NCBI GenBank assembly: GCA_964486825.1
Contig: CAZAQS010000305.1
Coordinates: 1 to 5,561 of the forward strand
DNA: 5,561 bases
Direction of reading: 5' to 3'
Source: CAZAQS01 sp964486825
GTDB taxonomy: Bacteria > Chloroflexota > Anaerolineae > Anaerolineales > UBA4823
The notes beneath the pieces were generated by a model. It worked only from the letters and a program-made list of their open reading frames with translations, searched no databases and was not told where the DNA came from. Within the stretch, counting starts at the first letter, position 1. Each line of letters begins with the position of its first letter. Made by a program: the position numbers and the translations under genes. Shown here piece by piece: positions 5,518-5,561 of the stretch.

Positions 5518-5561
5518 ATGGGCAAGCAAAAATTCGATCGATCCAAGCCGCATATGAATGT
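5518..5561 (+). CDS. tuf: Translation elongation factor Tu, N-terminal 14 codons (cut off by window end)
   Basis: The visible residues, M-G-K-Q-K-F-D-R-S-K-P-H-M-N, followed by the first two bases of a Val codon, match the EF-Tu start (compare M-A-K-E-K-F-E-R-T-K-P-H-V-N-V in many bacteria). EF-Tu delivers aminoacyl-tRNA to the ribosome as a GTP complex. The position right after fusA, with a strong SD, is the standard str-operon order. The GTPase motifs lie beyond the window. Confidence 0.92.
   Translation, partial: MGKQKFDRSKPHMN

Noticed and set aside
5119..5553. A 144-codon frame on the - strand opposite the end of fusA
   Set aside because: It mirrors the strongly conserved domain IV-V coding sequence and the start of tuf, and resembles no family I know. 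It is a shadow frame.

Overview
The window is a stretch of a bacterial housekeeping locus, the rpoB to str-operon region. The order is rpoB (3' part) - rpsL - rpsG - fusA - tuf (first 14 codons), all on the + strand. No mobile element, CRISPR array, tRNA or rRNA is visible, and I see no credible gene on the - strand. The protein sequences (an S12 of Bacillus-like length with a lysine-rich N-terminus, the switch region of EF-G, and a large insertion near the RpoB C-terminus) suggest Chloroflexota, probably Anaerolineae. That placement is from memory of family sequences and not from a search. The 10-base run of Ns and the draft character suggest a metagenome or draft assembly.

Region 1-2092 encodes the C-terminal part of the RNA polymerase beta subunit. 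It is interrupted by a scaffold gap (1020-1029) where the two flanks appear to encode the same few residues twice with different codons. After the gap, the protein carries an insertion of about 136 residues, built from at least four degenerate repeats of about 25 residues. rpoC, which normally follows rpoB, is absent: rpoB is followed directly by the str operon.

Region 2093-2283 has no long gene. It holds a good sigma70-type promoter with an extended -10 (2101-2129), then a leader of about 150 nt with two hairpins and a possible short leader ORF, ending in a strong Shine-Dalgarno (SD) sequence before a GTG start for rpsL. Region 2284-3256 encodes ribosomal proteins S12 and S7. The gap between them contains a 15-bp bulged stem in the position where E. 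coli has its S7 autoregulatory site. Region 3257-3393 separates rpsG from fusA. It is unusually long and structured, with an SD-led short ORF overlapping the fusA start, a segment identical to the 16S anti-SD, and two mutually exclusive pairings, while fusA itself has a poor SD. Region 3394-5469 is an intact fusA, followed after 48 nt by tuf.

Together these genes supply transcription (beta subunit), the decoding centre (S12), the 30S head (S7) and the two elongation GTPases. They are probably co-transcribed from the promoter upstream of rpsL, with possible read-through from rpoB. I found no new multi-gene system. The items most worth checking are the repeat insertion in RpoB, the gap join, the missing rpoC, and the structured leader before fusA.
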